Below are positions 8,656-16,082 of a stretch of DNA of 64,000 bases, one piece after another. Origin of the DNA: Saccharothrix ecbatanensis. GTDB lineage: Bacteria > Actinomycetota > Actinomycetes > Mycobacteriales > Pseudonocardiaceae. The position numbers were made by a program, and so were the translations under genes. The notes under the pieces are model-generated. The model was given only the letters and a program-made list of their open reading frames with translations, searched no databases and had not been told where the DNA came from. Each line of letters begins with the position of its first letter. Position 1 is the stretch's first letter. The stretch spans positions 248,001-312,000 of the forward strand of contig NZ_JACHMO010000001.1 in the NCBI RefSeq assembly GCF_014205015.1, written 5' to 3'.

Positions 8656-9504
8656 ATGGTCGTCGTGGTGCTGGGCACGGGGTTGATGGGTTCGGGCATG
8701 GCGCGGAGCCTGCTGCGGGCCGGGTTCGACGTGGTGGTGTGGAACCGCAGCGTGGCCAAGGCGCGCGCGTTGGCCGAGGACGGCGCCGTGGTCGCCGACG
8801 ACCCGAAGACCGCCGTCGCCGAGGCGGACGTCGTGCTGACCATGCTGTTCGACGCCGACGCGACCTGCGCGGTGATGACCGAGGCGCTGCCGGCGGTGCG
8901 GGCACAGTCGGTGTGGGCGCAGTGCGCCACGGTCGGCCTCGAAGGCGGTCAACGGCTGGCCGAGCTGTCCGCCCAGCACGGCGTGCCGTACGTGGACGCG
9001 CCGGTCCTCGGCAGTCGTGCGCCGGCGGAGCAGGGCAAGCTGACGGTCCTCGCGGCCGGGCACCAGGGGCTGCGGGCGTCCGTCGCGCCGGTGTTCGACG
9101 CCATCGGCATCCGCACGGTGTGGGCGGGCGAGCGTCCGGGGGACGGGCAGCGGCTCAAGCTGGCCGCGAACTCGTGGGTGCTGTCGATCACCGCCGCCAC
9201 CGCCCAGGCCGTGGCGCTGACCCGAGGCCTCGGGCTGGACCCGGACCTGTTCCTGGAGGCCATCGCGGGAGGCCTGGCCGACAGCACGTACGCGCAGGTC
9301 AAGGGCCGTGCGATGATCGACGGCGACTTCGTGCCCGCGTTCGGGGTCGACGGCGCGGTCAAGGACAGCGAGCTGGTCGTGTCGGCGTTGGACGTCGTCG
9401 GCGCCGATGACCGGCTCATGCGCGTGCTGCACTCCCTGTACCTGACCGCCGAGGAGCGGGGCGAGGGCGCCGAGGACATGGCCGCGGTGATCCGGGCCTT
9501 CTAG
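8656..9504 (+). CDS. NAD(P)-dependent beta-hydroxyacid dehydrogenase (3-hydroxyisobutyrate dehydrogenase family)
   Basis: From ATG at 8656 the product is 282 aa, the normal length for the family. A Rossmann motif VLGTGLMGSGMA lies at the N-terminus and is followed by VVVWNRS; Asn-Arg at the end of strand beta-2 favours NADP(H). The substrate motif APVLGSRAPAEQGKLTVLAAG replaces the canonical D-A-P-V-S-G-G. The catalytic Lys is in RLKLAANSW. A C-terminal all-alpha domain includes the conserved KDSEL. Enzymes of this family reduce or oxidise small beta-hydroxyacids or imines; the substrate is not predictable here. An in-frame TTG at 8647 is a weaker alternative start. Confidence 0.88.
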   Translation: MVVVVLGTGLMGSGMARSLLRAGFDVVVWNRSVAKARALAEDGAVVADDPKTAVAEADVVLTMLFDADATCAVMTEALPAVRAQSVWAQCATVGLEGGQRLAELSAQHGVPYVDAPVLGSRAPAEQGKLTVLAAGHQGLRASVAPVFDAIGIRTVWAGERPGDGQRLKLAANSWVLSITAATAQAVALTRGLGLDPDLFLEAIAGGLADSTYAQVKGRAMIDGDFVPAFGVDGAVKDSELVVSALDVVGADDRLMRVLHSLYLTAEERGEGAEDMAAVIRAF

Positions 9505-9577
9505 GCGGTGTTGGAGTTACCGTCGAACCGGGTACCAGTTTGGGAGGGGTACCGGTCGGCGGCGGAGGAGGCGGCTC

Positions 9578-10099
9578 GTGGGAACCGGCGGGCTGATCGC
9601 GGCCGCGGCGCTGACCGGTGCGGTCGTCGCCGGGGGAGTTGGCTTGCCCGATCCGGACGACATCTGGAGCGACACGGGCCTGCGCGTGGTGGACCGGGCG
9701 ACGCGTTCGGACGGCGAGTGCGTTCCGCATTCGTTCGGGCAGGTGCGGGAGCTGCTGGCGGCTACACCCTGTGTAGCACTCGACCGGATGTTGTTCACGC
9801 TCAGTGACGACAGGGGTGGCGCGATCGTCGTGTTCGTCGCCTGGGTCGAGTTCGACGACCGGGACGGGGCGCGCGAGTTCAAACGGGTCGAGGACGTCCA
9901 CGGCACCGGTGACATCACCCCGTTGTCGGGATCGTTGCTCCAGATCAAGGACGTGCCGTTCAGCGCGCTGAACTACGACTCCGACGTGCTGGACGACGTG
10001 ACCGTCGTGCTGGCCGAGACGGAGGCCGTGAGCGGGGGTTTCACCGCGGAGTACCTGGACGACATCGCCGGCATCGCGGTCCTCACGCCTCGGCCCTGA
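9578..10099 (+). CDS. Hypothetical secreted or membrane-anchored protein
   Basis: The 173-aa protein starts at GTG 9578 with a short hydrophobic segment (LIAAAALTGAVVAGGVG) that could serve as a signal peptide or anchor without an obvious positive N-terminus. The rest contains two cysteines (GECVPHS and ATPCVAL) that may form a disulfide, and alternating strands (GGAIVVFVAWVEFDD, DVTVVLAETEAVSGG). I recognise no family. It lies 73 bp after the dehydrogenase and is separated from the next gene by a strong hairpin, so it may be the last gene of a short rightward unit. Confidence 0.65.
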   Translation: MGTGGLIAAAALTGAVVAGGVGLPDPDDIWSDTGLRVVDRATRSDGECVPHSFGQVRELLAATPCVALDRMLFTLSDDRGGAIVVFVAWVEFDDRDGAREFKRVEDVHGTGDITPLSGSLLQIKDVPFSALNYDSDVLDDVTVVLAETEAVSGGFTAEYLDDIAGIAVLTPRP

Positions 10100-10145
10100 A
10101 CCTCGAAATTCCCGCTTCCGTGTTTTAAACCTGCCTGATCGGGCT

Positions 10146-10184
10146 ACCCCGGAGCGCGTCGCGCAAGGCGGCGTGCTCCGGGGT
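10146..10184 (+). terminator. GC-rich intergenic hairpin, possible terminator
   Basis: The arms CCCCGGAGC (10147-10155) and GCTCCGGGG (10175-10183) pair perfectly. The stem extends by an outer A-T pair and inner pairs to about 12 bp, with a 15-nt loop. No U-tract follows. It lies between two rightward genes and could be a terminator or a 5' leader structure of the next gene. Confidence 0.5.
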
Positions 10185-10211
10185 CTATGGGGGTGGGGAC
10201 GGTGGTGCGTA

Positions 10212-10565
10212 GTGGACTGGGATTTCGATGACGACGACGCGGTGCGCGGACTGCTCGCGTACGTCTCGGAGGTGACCAGGGCGCTCGGGTTCAGCGGCGA
10301 GTGCTCGTGCGTTCAGGCGGACGGCTCCTGCCTCGGCGCGTATCTCGCGTTGGACGGTCACCTGCCCGGCTTCGCCGACCGGGACGTGGCGCTGCTGTGG
10401 GACGAGGAGCGCGGCTGGTCGATCGCGGTGGAGAGCGACAGCGCCGAGCCGCCGTTCGTGCTGGCCAGGCTGCGCGGCCCGGTGTGGCCGGAGCCGGCCG
10501 TCGTGGCGCAGTGGGTGTCGGAACTGGACCTCGTGCCCGACGACGAGCTCCTGACGGCGCGCTGA
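10212..10565 (+). CDS. DUF6292-like hypothetical protein
   Basis: From GTG at 10212 the product is 117 aa. It contains YLALDGHLPGFADRDVALLW followed by DEERGW. This matches the central motif of DUF6292-type proteins, small proteins frequent in Pseudonocardiaceae and their mobile or accessory regions; that assignment is from memory. Three cysteines cluster early (ECSCVQADGSC), which could bind metal. No membrane segment or signal peptide is present. The reading frame remains open upstream, so the true start may be earlier. Function unknown. Confidence 0.65.
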   Translation: MDWDFDDDDAVRGLLAYVSEVTRALGFSGECSCVQADGSCLGAYLALDGHLPGFADRDVALLWDEERGWSIAVESDSAEPPFVLARLRGPVWPEPAVVAQWVSELDLVPDDELLTAR

Positions 10566-10569
10566 CCCG

Positions 10570-11577
10570 TCAGCCCGTGAGGCGGGCGATGAGGGTCTCG
10601 ATGTCGTGCGCGACGACGAGTTCGGTGCGCACGGTGGTAAGGCCGAGTTGGTGATTGACCCGGATCATGTGCTCGTTGTCGGCGTTGGTGACCGTCTCCA
10701 TGCGCTCCAGCTCGGGGTGGTCGGACACCAGCCAGTGCGCCATCACGCCTTTGAGGGCCAGACCCAGCCCGTGGCCCCGGTGCTCGTCCAGTACGGCCGT
10801 GTCGCCTTGGTAGGAGGTGCGGGGGCCGTGGGGGAGCAGGACGATCTCGGTCAACCCGGCGACCTCGCCGGTGGCTTCGTGCACGGCCACTACTACGCGC
10901 TGCTCGACGTTGTCGCGGCGTAGTTCGTCTTCGGTCTCGCGGACCTTCTCGACTGTCCACTCCGGATGCTGGAACTCGGTCGTGCCCATTGGCGCGTCGT
11001 GGATCGCGCTCCGTGCGGCGGCGTAGGACGTGACGACCCCGTCCGGCGCGGAGTTGATCCACCGTTCGGCGCGGTAGCCCTCGGGTAGGTCGATCGGCCA
11101 GCGGTTTCTGTCGGCCTCTGCGACCGTCAACGCCTGCACGGCCAGCGCCCGGACGGTCTTGAAGCCCAGCCTGTGCGCCCAGTTCGCGGCCGTGCCGCCT
11201 TCCACGAGCCGCCAGTCCTCGATCACCGTGCGCCCGTGGTCGCGGAAGTGCGGGAGCATCGCGCTCAGCAGGCGCGTGCCGATGCGCCGTCGGCGGGACT
11301 CCGGGTGGACGACCACCGTGGCGACCGCGATGTGGCCGTTCTCCGCCTCGGGGAACCGCGCGTACCCGAACGCCACGATGCCGGTCGCGTCCCGCGCCAC
11401 CCAGTGCCCGGCCGGGCCGACGCCGGGGAACGGGTTGCGCAACCGCTCCACCACGTCCTCGTAGGTCGGCGCCGGCTCGTCCGGTTCGTCCACGAGGTGA
11501 CTCGCGTGGACCACCCGGTAGTACCCGGCCAGGTCCTTCGCGTCTGCCTGGTGCGGGTCGAACAACTCCACCGTCAC
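10570..11577 (-). CDS. Tandem-GNAT N-acetyltransferase
   Basis: The 335-aa protein contains two GNAT folds. In the N-terminal copy the acetyl-CoA loop is VVVHPESRRRRIGTRLLSAM (about residues 90-109). In the C-terminal copy the corresponding segment is TAVLDEHRGHGLGLALKGVM. This duplicated layout resembles the Eis/mycothiol-synthase-like group of tandem acetyltransferases, though the usual MshD active-site context is not evident. It should transfer an acetyl group from acetyl-CoA to an unknown amine in the cytoplasm. The gene ends 4 bp from the convergent DUF6292-like gene. ATG at 11577 is preceded by GGAACCGGGGGGCG. Confidence 0.85.
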   Translation of the reverse strand: MTVELFDPHQADAKDLAGYYRVVHASHLVDEPDEPAPTYEDVVERLRNPFPGVGPAGHWVARDATGIVAFGYARFPEAENGHIAVATVVVHPESRRRRIGTRLLSAMLPHFRDHGRTVIEDWRLVEGGTAANWAHRLGFKTVRALAVQALTVAEADRNRWPIDLPEGYRAERWINSAPDGVVTSYAAARSAIHDAPMGTTEFQHPEWTVEKVRETEDELRRDNVEQRVVVAVHEATGEVAGLTEIVLLPHGPRTSYQGDTAVLDEHRGHGLGLALKGVMAHWLVSDHPELERMETVTNADNEHMIRVNHQLGLTTVRTELVVAHDIETLIARLTG

Positions 11578-11620
11578 GTCGCCCCCCGGTTCCTTGGCGG
11601 AGCGATCACCGTATCGGTTG

Positions 11621-11992
11621 TCAGCGCTTGTGGTGCGCGACTTCCTGCTCGGCGTTGTCGGCGGGCGGGATGTCGCGGTCGACGTGGTCGGCGTGGAAGA
11701 GTGCTTGCGCCAGCAGGGACTTCACGTGGTCGTTGGCGGCGGAGTAGTAGACGAACGTCCCTTCGCGCCGGCCCTTCACCAGGCCCGCCAGGCGCAACTT
11801 CGCCAGGTGCTGGCTGACCGCGGTCGGCGCGGCGCCGGCCAGCTCGGCGAGGCAGGCCACCGACGACTCGCCCTGGAGCAGCGCCCAGAGGACTTTGATC
11901 CGGGTCGGATCGGCCAGCAGGCGGAACGACTCGGCGGCCAGGTGGACCTGCTCGTCGTTGGGCATGTCGAACTCCGACAGCGCGGTGTGCAT
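11621..11992 (-). CDS. ArsR/SmtB-family metal-responsive repressor
   Basis: From ATG at 11992 the product is 123 aa. It has an ArsR winged helix: FRLLADPTRIKVLWALLQGE, CLAELAGAAPTAVSQHLAKL (recognition helix), then LVKGRREGTFVYYSAANDHV (wing). The C-terminal helix carries FHADHVDRDIPPADNAEQEV and ends in His-His-Lys. The helix alpha-5 pattern DHVKSLLAQALFHADHVDRD matches the zinc/nickel sites of SmtB, CzrA and NmtR-type repressors rather than the Cys-based arsenic site. It is divergent from a CDF exporter gene, with a 28-bp inverted repeat between them, so it should repress both until metal accumulates. An upstream in-frame ATG falls inside the operator and is less likely. Confidence 0.9.
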   Translation of the reverse strand: MHTALSEFDMPNDEQVHLAAESFRLLADPTRIKVLWALLQGESSVACLAELAGAAPTAVSQHLAKLRLAGLVKGRREGTFVYYSAANDHVKSLLAQALFHADHVDRDIPPADNAEQEVAHHKR

Positions 11993-12012
11993 GGACGCAA
12001 GCCTACCTACTT

Positions 12013-12040
12013 GCGTATCTGCATGAGTGCGCAGGTACGC
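12013..12040. promoter_or_regulatory. ArsR-type operator between repressor and CDF exporter
   Basis: GCGTATCTGC (12013-12022) and GCAGGTACGC (12031-12040) are inverted copies matching at 9 of 10 positions with an 8-bp spacer. The element ends 8 bp before the exporter GTG and lies 20 bp from the repressor ATG, so it can control both. Confidence 0.65.
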
Positions 12041-12048
12041 TGACAAAC

Positions 12049-12999
12049 GTGACGAACAAGGCGCACTCTCAAGGGCACGGCCATGGCCACGGTCATGGGC
12101 ACGGCCACCGCTCGGTCGATCGCGTCGACAGCGCGCTGGAGAGCAGCAAGCGCGGGATACGAGCGCTGGTCATCTCGTTCGTCGCGCTGTTCGTCACCGC
12201 GACCGCCCAGGCGGTGTTGGTGCTGATCACCGGCTCGGTGGCGCTGTTGGGCGACACCGTCCACAACTTCGCCGACGCCCTGACCTCCGTCCCGTTGGCC
12301 ATCGCGTTCGTGCTGGGCCGCCGTGCCGCGTCCCGCCGCTTCACCTACGGCCTGGGACGTGCGGAGGACCTGGCCGGTGTCGTGGTGGTGCTGGTGATCG
12401 CCGCGTCGGCCGTGTACGCCGGGTACGAGTCGGTGCGCGGACTGCTCGACCCCCAGCCGGTGCGGCTCGTGTGGGTCGTGGTGGCCGCCGGTGTGATCGG
12501 GTTCCTGGGCAACGAGCTGGTCGCCCGCTACCGGATGCGGATCGGCCGTGAGATCGGTTCGGCCGCGTTGGTCGCCGACGGGCTGCACGCCCGCACCGAC
12601 GGCTTCACGTCACTGGCGGTGGTGCTGGGCGGAATCGGGGTGGCCCTGGGCTTCCCGGCCGCCGACCCGATCGTCGGCCTGGGCATGACCGTCGCCATCC
12701 TGTTCGTTCTCCGTGACGCCGCCGGCGAGGTCTTCGGCCGCCTGCTCGACGCGGTCGACCCGGCGTCGGTGGACCTCGCCGAACGAGCCGCCGCCCAGGT
12801 GGAAGGCGTGGTGCGGGCCGACCGGGTGCGGATGCGGTGGACCGGCCACGTGCTGCGGGCGGAGTTGGCGATCGCGGTGGACGCGAGCCTGAACGTCGCA
12901 CAGGCCCACCGCATCGCGCACGAGGTCGAGGACCACCTCAAACGAGCGGTTCCCCGGCTGACCGCGGTGATCGTCCACACCGAACCCGCACCTACCTGA
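12049..12999 (+). CDS. Cation diffusion facilitator metal exporter (CzcD/ZitB type)
   Basis: The 316-aa protein has a His-rich N-terminus (HSQGHGHGHGHGHGH), a typical metal-collecting tail. Six membrane helices follow. The transport-site residues appear as HNFADALTSVPLA in TM2 and DGLHARTDGFTSLA in TM5; both are HxxxD, the usual zinc-selective tetrad of CDF proteins. A cytoplasmic C-terminal ferredoxin-like domain ends in HRIAHEVEDHLKRAVP. It exports Zn2+ and possibly Co2+ or Cd2+ in exchange for protons. The adjacent ArsR repressor and shared operator support metal induction. Its 3' end overlaps the convergent monooxygenase gene by 8 bp. Confidence 0.93.
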   Translation: MTNKAHSQGHGHGHGHGHGHRSVDRVDSALESSKRGIRALVISFVALFVTATAQAVLVLITGSVALLGDTVHNFADALTSVPLAIAFVLGRRAASRRFTYGLGRAEDLAGVVVVLVIAASAVYAGYESVRGLLDPQPVRLVWVVVAAGVIGFLGNELVARYRMRIGREIGSAALVADGLHARTDGFTSLAVVLGGIGVALGFPAADPIVGLGMTVAILFVLRDAAGEVFGRLLDAVDPASVDLAERAAAQVEGVVRADRVRMRWTGHVLRAELAIAVDASLNVAQAHRIAHEVEDHLKRAVPRLTAVIVHTEPAPT

Positions 13000-14530
13000 G
13001 CCCGCCGCTTTCAGGGGTCCCGAACCAGCGGGTGAGTGCTTCCCTCAGGGTGTTGGCGGGTTCGTCGAGGGCTGCGGCCCAGGCGATGTGGGCGTCCGGG
13101 CGGATCAGCAGCGCGTCGGCTGGGCGGTGGTCGGGCTTGGCGGTGTGGACGTCGACGCGGTGCTCCCAGTCCCGGGCGGTCTCGCGGAGGTCAGGGCGGT
13201 CGGCGAGGTCGAGGAGGACGGGACGTGCGGCGTGCATGAGTTCCGCGACGCTGGTCGTGCCGTGGTCGGTGTGCAGGGTGAGGTCGGGCGCGAACGTGCC
13301 GGTCAACGGGTGTTCGTTCGGGCTGGGCAGCTGGTAGCGGATGTCCGTGCCGGCGATGAGGGACGCCACGCGGAACGACGGCTGCTCGTCGGCGACCAGT
13401 TCCACGAAGAGTTCCCGCAGCGCGTCGGCGGCGGCGTCCTGTCCGCGCCTCAGTGCCACTTGGGCATGGGTGTGGAGCAGGGTGCGCGTGCCGGCGAAGT
13501 GGCGTTCGTGGTGGTAGGTGTCCAGCAGGTCGGGCGACGCCCAGCCGTGGATGTCGGCGGCCAGCTTCCAGGCGAGGTTGACCGTGTCGAGCATGCCCGC
13601 GTTGAGGGCGACGCCCGTGGCGGGGAAGAGGTGGGCCGCGTCCCCGGCGAGCATGATCCGCCCGTCGCGGAACCGTTCGGCGAGTCGGGCCTGGAACTGG
13701 TAGCGCGACAGCCGAATCGGTTGCCCCAGCGGTAGTTCCGCGCCGAGGACGTGGCGGATGCTGTCCTGGAGTTCGGCCAGGGTCATCGGCGCGTCGTCGT
13801 CGATTTCGGTGGATTCTTCTTCGGTGGTGGAAATGAGGGCGACCTCGGGGGTGAGCCACCCGAATCCGAAGACCCCGCGGTCCGTCCGGGTGAAAGCGCC
13901 CGCTTGGATCGTGCCGAGTCCGGGGACGTCCAGGTCGCCGTTGTCCCGCCGGGTCAACGAATCGGGCAAGGCGACCTGACCCAGCCGGTTGACCTCCGGG
14001 TAGGTGGTGCCGGGGAACGGGATGCCGGCCATGTCGCGGATTCCGCTGCGCGCGCCGTCGCAGCCCACCAGGTATCGGGCGGTCACCTGGTACGTCCCGT
14101 CCGGGCCGCGCACGTCGGCGGTCACAGTGGCGTTGTCCTGGTGGACGCCGGCCGTCTCGTGGCCGCGGCGGATGTCGGCGTCGAGTTCGCGTGCGCGTTC
14201 GTCCAGCAGGCGCTCGAGTTCCGGTTGCGGCAGCGTCAGGCCGCGCAGTGGGGGATCCGCCAGGTGCGAGAAGTCCAGGTGCACGCCGCCGAACGGGTAG
14301 CGGGGAGCCGGGTGGGCGGGTCCGGCGCAGGCCGCTTCGAACCGGTCGAGCAGGCCCCGGTAATGCAGCAGCCGCAAAATCTGGCCGCCCAGCCCGTTGG
14401 CCTTCGGGGTTTGTCGGATCTGTGGCCGCAGCTCCAGGACGAGTGGTCGCACTCCGGCCAGTCGCAGTTCAGCGGCCAGCATCAGACCGGTCGGCCCGCC
14501 GCCCACGATGATCACGTCGACGTCCGTCAC
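12992..14530 (-). CDS. FAD-dependent aromatic monooxygenase (PheA/TfdB, anthracycline/rifampicin hydroxylase-like)
   Basis: GTG at 14530 follows AGGAACCG, giving a 512-aa product; an ATG at 14569 has no ribosome-binding site. The FAD sequence DVIIVGGGPTGLMLAAEL lies at the N-terminus, the DG motif is in YLVGCDGARSGIRDMAG, and the second FAD motif is GRIMLAGDAAHLFPATGVAL. A C-terminal thioredoxin-like domain (about residues 380-512) matches the three-domain layout of class A hydroxylases acting on polyketides and rifamycins. The likely reaction is NAD(P)H-dependent hydroxylation of an aromatic compound. The gene is not in a visible biosynthetic cluster, so it may detoxify a foreign antibiotic. 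That role is inference. Confidence 0.9.
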   Translation of the reverse strand: MTDVDVIIVGGGPTGLMLAAELRLAGVRPLVLELRPQIRQTPKANGLGGQILRLLHYRGLLDRFEAACAGPAHPAPRYPFGGVHLDFSHLADPPLRGLTLPQPELERLLDERARELDADIRRGHETAGVHQDNATVTADVRGPDGTYQVTARYLVGCDGARSGIRDMAGIPFPGTTYPEVNRLGQVALPDSLTRRDNGDLDVPGLGTIQAGAFTRTDRGVFGFGWLTPEVALISTTEEESTEIDDDAPMTLAELQDSIRHVLGAELPLGQPIRLSRYQFQARLAERFRDGRIMLAGDAAHLFPATGVALNAGMLDTVNLAWKLAADIHGWASPDLLDTYHHERHFAGTRTLLHTHAQVALRRGQDAAADALRELFVELVADEQPSFRVASLIAGTDIRYQLPSPNEHPLTGTFAPDLTLHTDHGTTSVAELMHAARPVLLDLADRPDLRETARDWEHRVDVHTAKPDHRPADALLIRPDAHIAWAAALDEPANTLREALTRWFGTPESGGLR

Positions 14531-14734
14531 CGGTTCCTCGCTGCGCGGTCGTCGGTCGCCAAACACCATTCGCTACACCCATTCTCGCAGGTCGAGGCCA
14601 CGGCGCAGGATTCTGCGGCATCCCCCGGGCCTTGCCGCAAGCCCCCCGGTGCGATATAAATTGAGAGTGGGAAGAAGCGGTATTCGCTATCTCTCGTCCT
14701 CCGCTGTGAGTCCTTTCAGCGAAACCCAGGGTTG

Positions 14735-15415
14735 ATGATGGCTCGGTTGCTGGACGACCAGGCGTTGGAACGTTCTTCGGTGGTCGCGAACTGCGCCATG
14801 AATCGTGAACGCGGGCTCACCGGCTCCAACGGGTACGGTCGCGAGCTCGGCATCGACGTGGTCAAGATGATCACAGACCGGTTGTCCGGTGGAGCCGAGG
14901 CGTTCGACTGGCTGGACCTGTGCTGTGGCGCCGGCAAGGCGTTGCTGGAGTGCGCACGCCTGGTGGACGACCCGAGGCTGCGGATCACCGGTGTCGACCT
15001 CGTGGACTTCTTCGCCGGTCCGTCGCACCCCGGGGTGGAGTTCGTGACGGCATCGGCGGGTTCCCTTGCCCTGCAACGCTCCTACGACTTGGTGACCTGC
15101 GTCCACGGCCTGCACTACGTCGGCGACAAGCTGCACGTCCTCACCCGTGCGGCGTCGTGGCTCAGCGCCGATGGTCTCCTGGTGGCGAACCTCGATCTCG
15201 CGGCCGTCCTGTCCGACGAGGGCCGCCCGTTGCGCCGCCGGCTGACCGAGCCGCTGAGGTCGGCCGGATTCGACTACGACGCCCGCCGTCGCCGCGTCGA
15301 GTGCACCGGACACCGGCAGGCGAGTCTGCCGTTCCAGTACCTCGGCGCCGACGATCAAGCCGGCCCCAACTACACCGGCCAACCAGCGGTGAATTCCTAC
15401 TACGCGAGCGCGTGA
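14735..15415 (+). CDS. SAM-dependent class I methyltransferase
   Basis: The product is about 226 aa, with adjacent possible starts at 14735 and 14738. The SAM motif I is WLDLCCGAGKALLECARLV and motif II is LRITGVDLVDFFAG. The post-motif region SYDLVTCVHGLHYVGDKLHV resembles small-molecule methyltransferases. The C-terminus has no added domain. The 5' region contains an AT-rich tract (TATAAATTGAGAG near 14656) that could hold a promoter shared with the divergent monooxygenase. Methyl acceptor unknown. A hypothetical gene follows 6 bp downstream on the same strand. Confidence 0.85.
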   Translation: MMARLLDDQALERSSVVANCAMNRERGLTGSNGYGRELGIDVVKMITDRLSGGAEAFDWLDLCCGAGKALLECARLVDDPRLRITGVDLVDFFAGPSHPGVEFVTASAGSLALQRSYDLVTCVHGLHYVGDKLHVLTRAASWLSADGLLVANLDLAAVLSDEGRPLRRRLTEPLRSAGFDYDARRRRVECTGHRQASLPFQYLGADDQAGPNYTGQPAVNSYYASA

Positions 15416-15421
15416 GCTGCC

Positions 15422-16072
15422 GTGAGACACAAGAATGGCGACGTGGGTGCGGAGACGTCGGGTGAGCGGGAGCCGTGGTCGTGGGCGGCGACGGATGACG
15501 AGGTCGAGGAACGGCGTCGACACGTCAGGCGGTTGGCGGGTCACCGCATCAGAGCGGTCCGCTACTACATGATCGACTACCGGCGTGGGGACTTCCGCCC
15601 CGAATCGGTCGACGGAGGCCCGCGGTTCATCGACGGCGATGCCGAGTGGGAGGACCCCGCCTGGCGCTACGACGGGTTCGACGCCGTGGATCACGGCGTG
15701 GAGTTCGAGACCGAGTCGGGCCTGGTCTTCTCGCTGACCTGGGACCCGCCAGGGGATCAGGAGGGGATCGGGCTGCGGAACGTCGCCATGCTGGACGCCT
15801 ACTTGAACCCGGAGGTGGACGTGGCGATCTGGAGCGTCGGTGACCGCGGCGATACCTGGGCGCCCCTGGCCGAGGCTCCGGTCACCGACGTCCAGCTGCA
15901 CTACTACCCTTGGGAGGGTGGGCTTTCCGGGTTCTGGTGTCCGCACATCACCTTCCACACCGCTACCGCGAGCGTTCAAGTCGTGCTGGGGGACGCGAAC
16001 AACGGCACCTTGGACCACTCGTCGGACAACATCGCGGTCCTCCACCCCGCGACATCCCCGCTGGACTGGTGA
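15422..16072 (+). CDS. Hypothetical protein
   Basis: The 216-aa protein starts at GTG 15422 or possibly GTG 15443. It is acidic and rich in Trp, Asp and Gly, with no signal peptide or membrane helix. A short phrase GVEFETESGLVFSLTWDPPG and a C-terminal run of beta-strands (DVQLHYYPWEGG, PHITFHTATASVQVVLGDAN) suggest a compact beta-rich fold. I do not recognise a family. It lies 6 bp after the methyltransferase and is probably co-transcribed. Its 3' end is 10 bp from the convergent ABC-F gene. Confidence 0.7.
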   Translation: MRHKNGDVGAETSGEREPWSWAATDDEVEERRRHVRRLAGHRIRAVRYYMIDYRRGDFRPESVDGGPRFIDGDAEWEDPAWRYDGFDAVDHGVEFETESGLVFSLTWDPPGDQEGIGLRNVAMLDAYLNPEVDVAIWSVGDRGDTWAPLAEAPVTDVQLHYYPWEGGLSGFWCPHITFHTATASVQVVLGDANNGTLDHSSDNIAVLHPATSPLDW

Positions 16073-16082
16073 AACCTCGGGC

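Noticed and set aside
12001..12046. Longer ArsR start at the upstream ATG
   Set aside because: That ATG lies beyond the inverted repeat, so the coding sequence would cover the whole operator; ATG at 11992 gives a normal-length ArsR protein.
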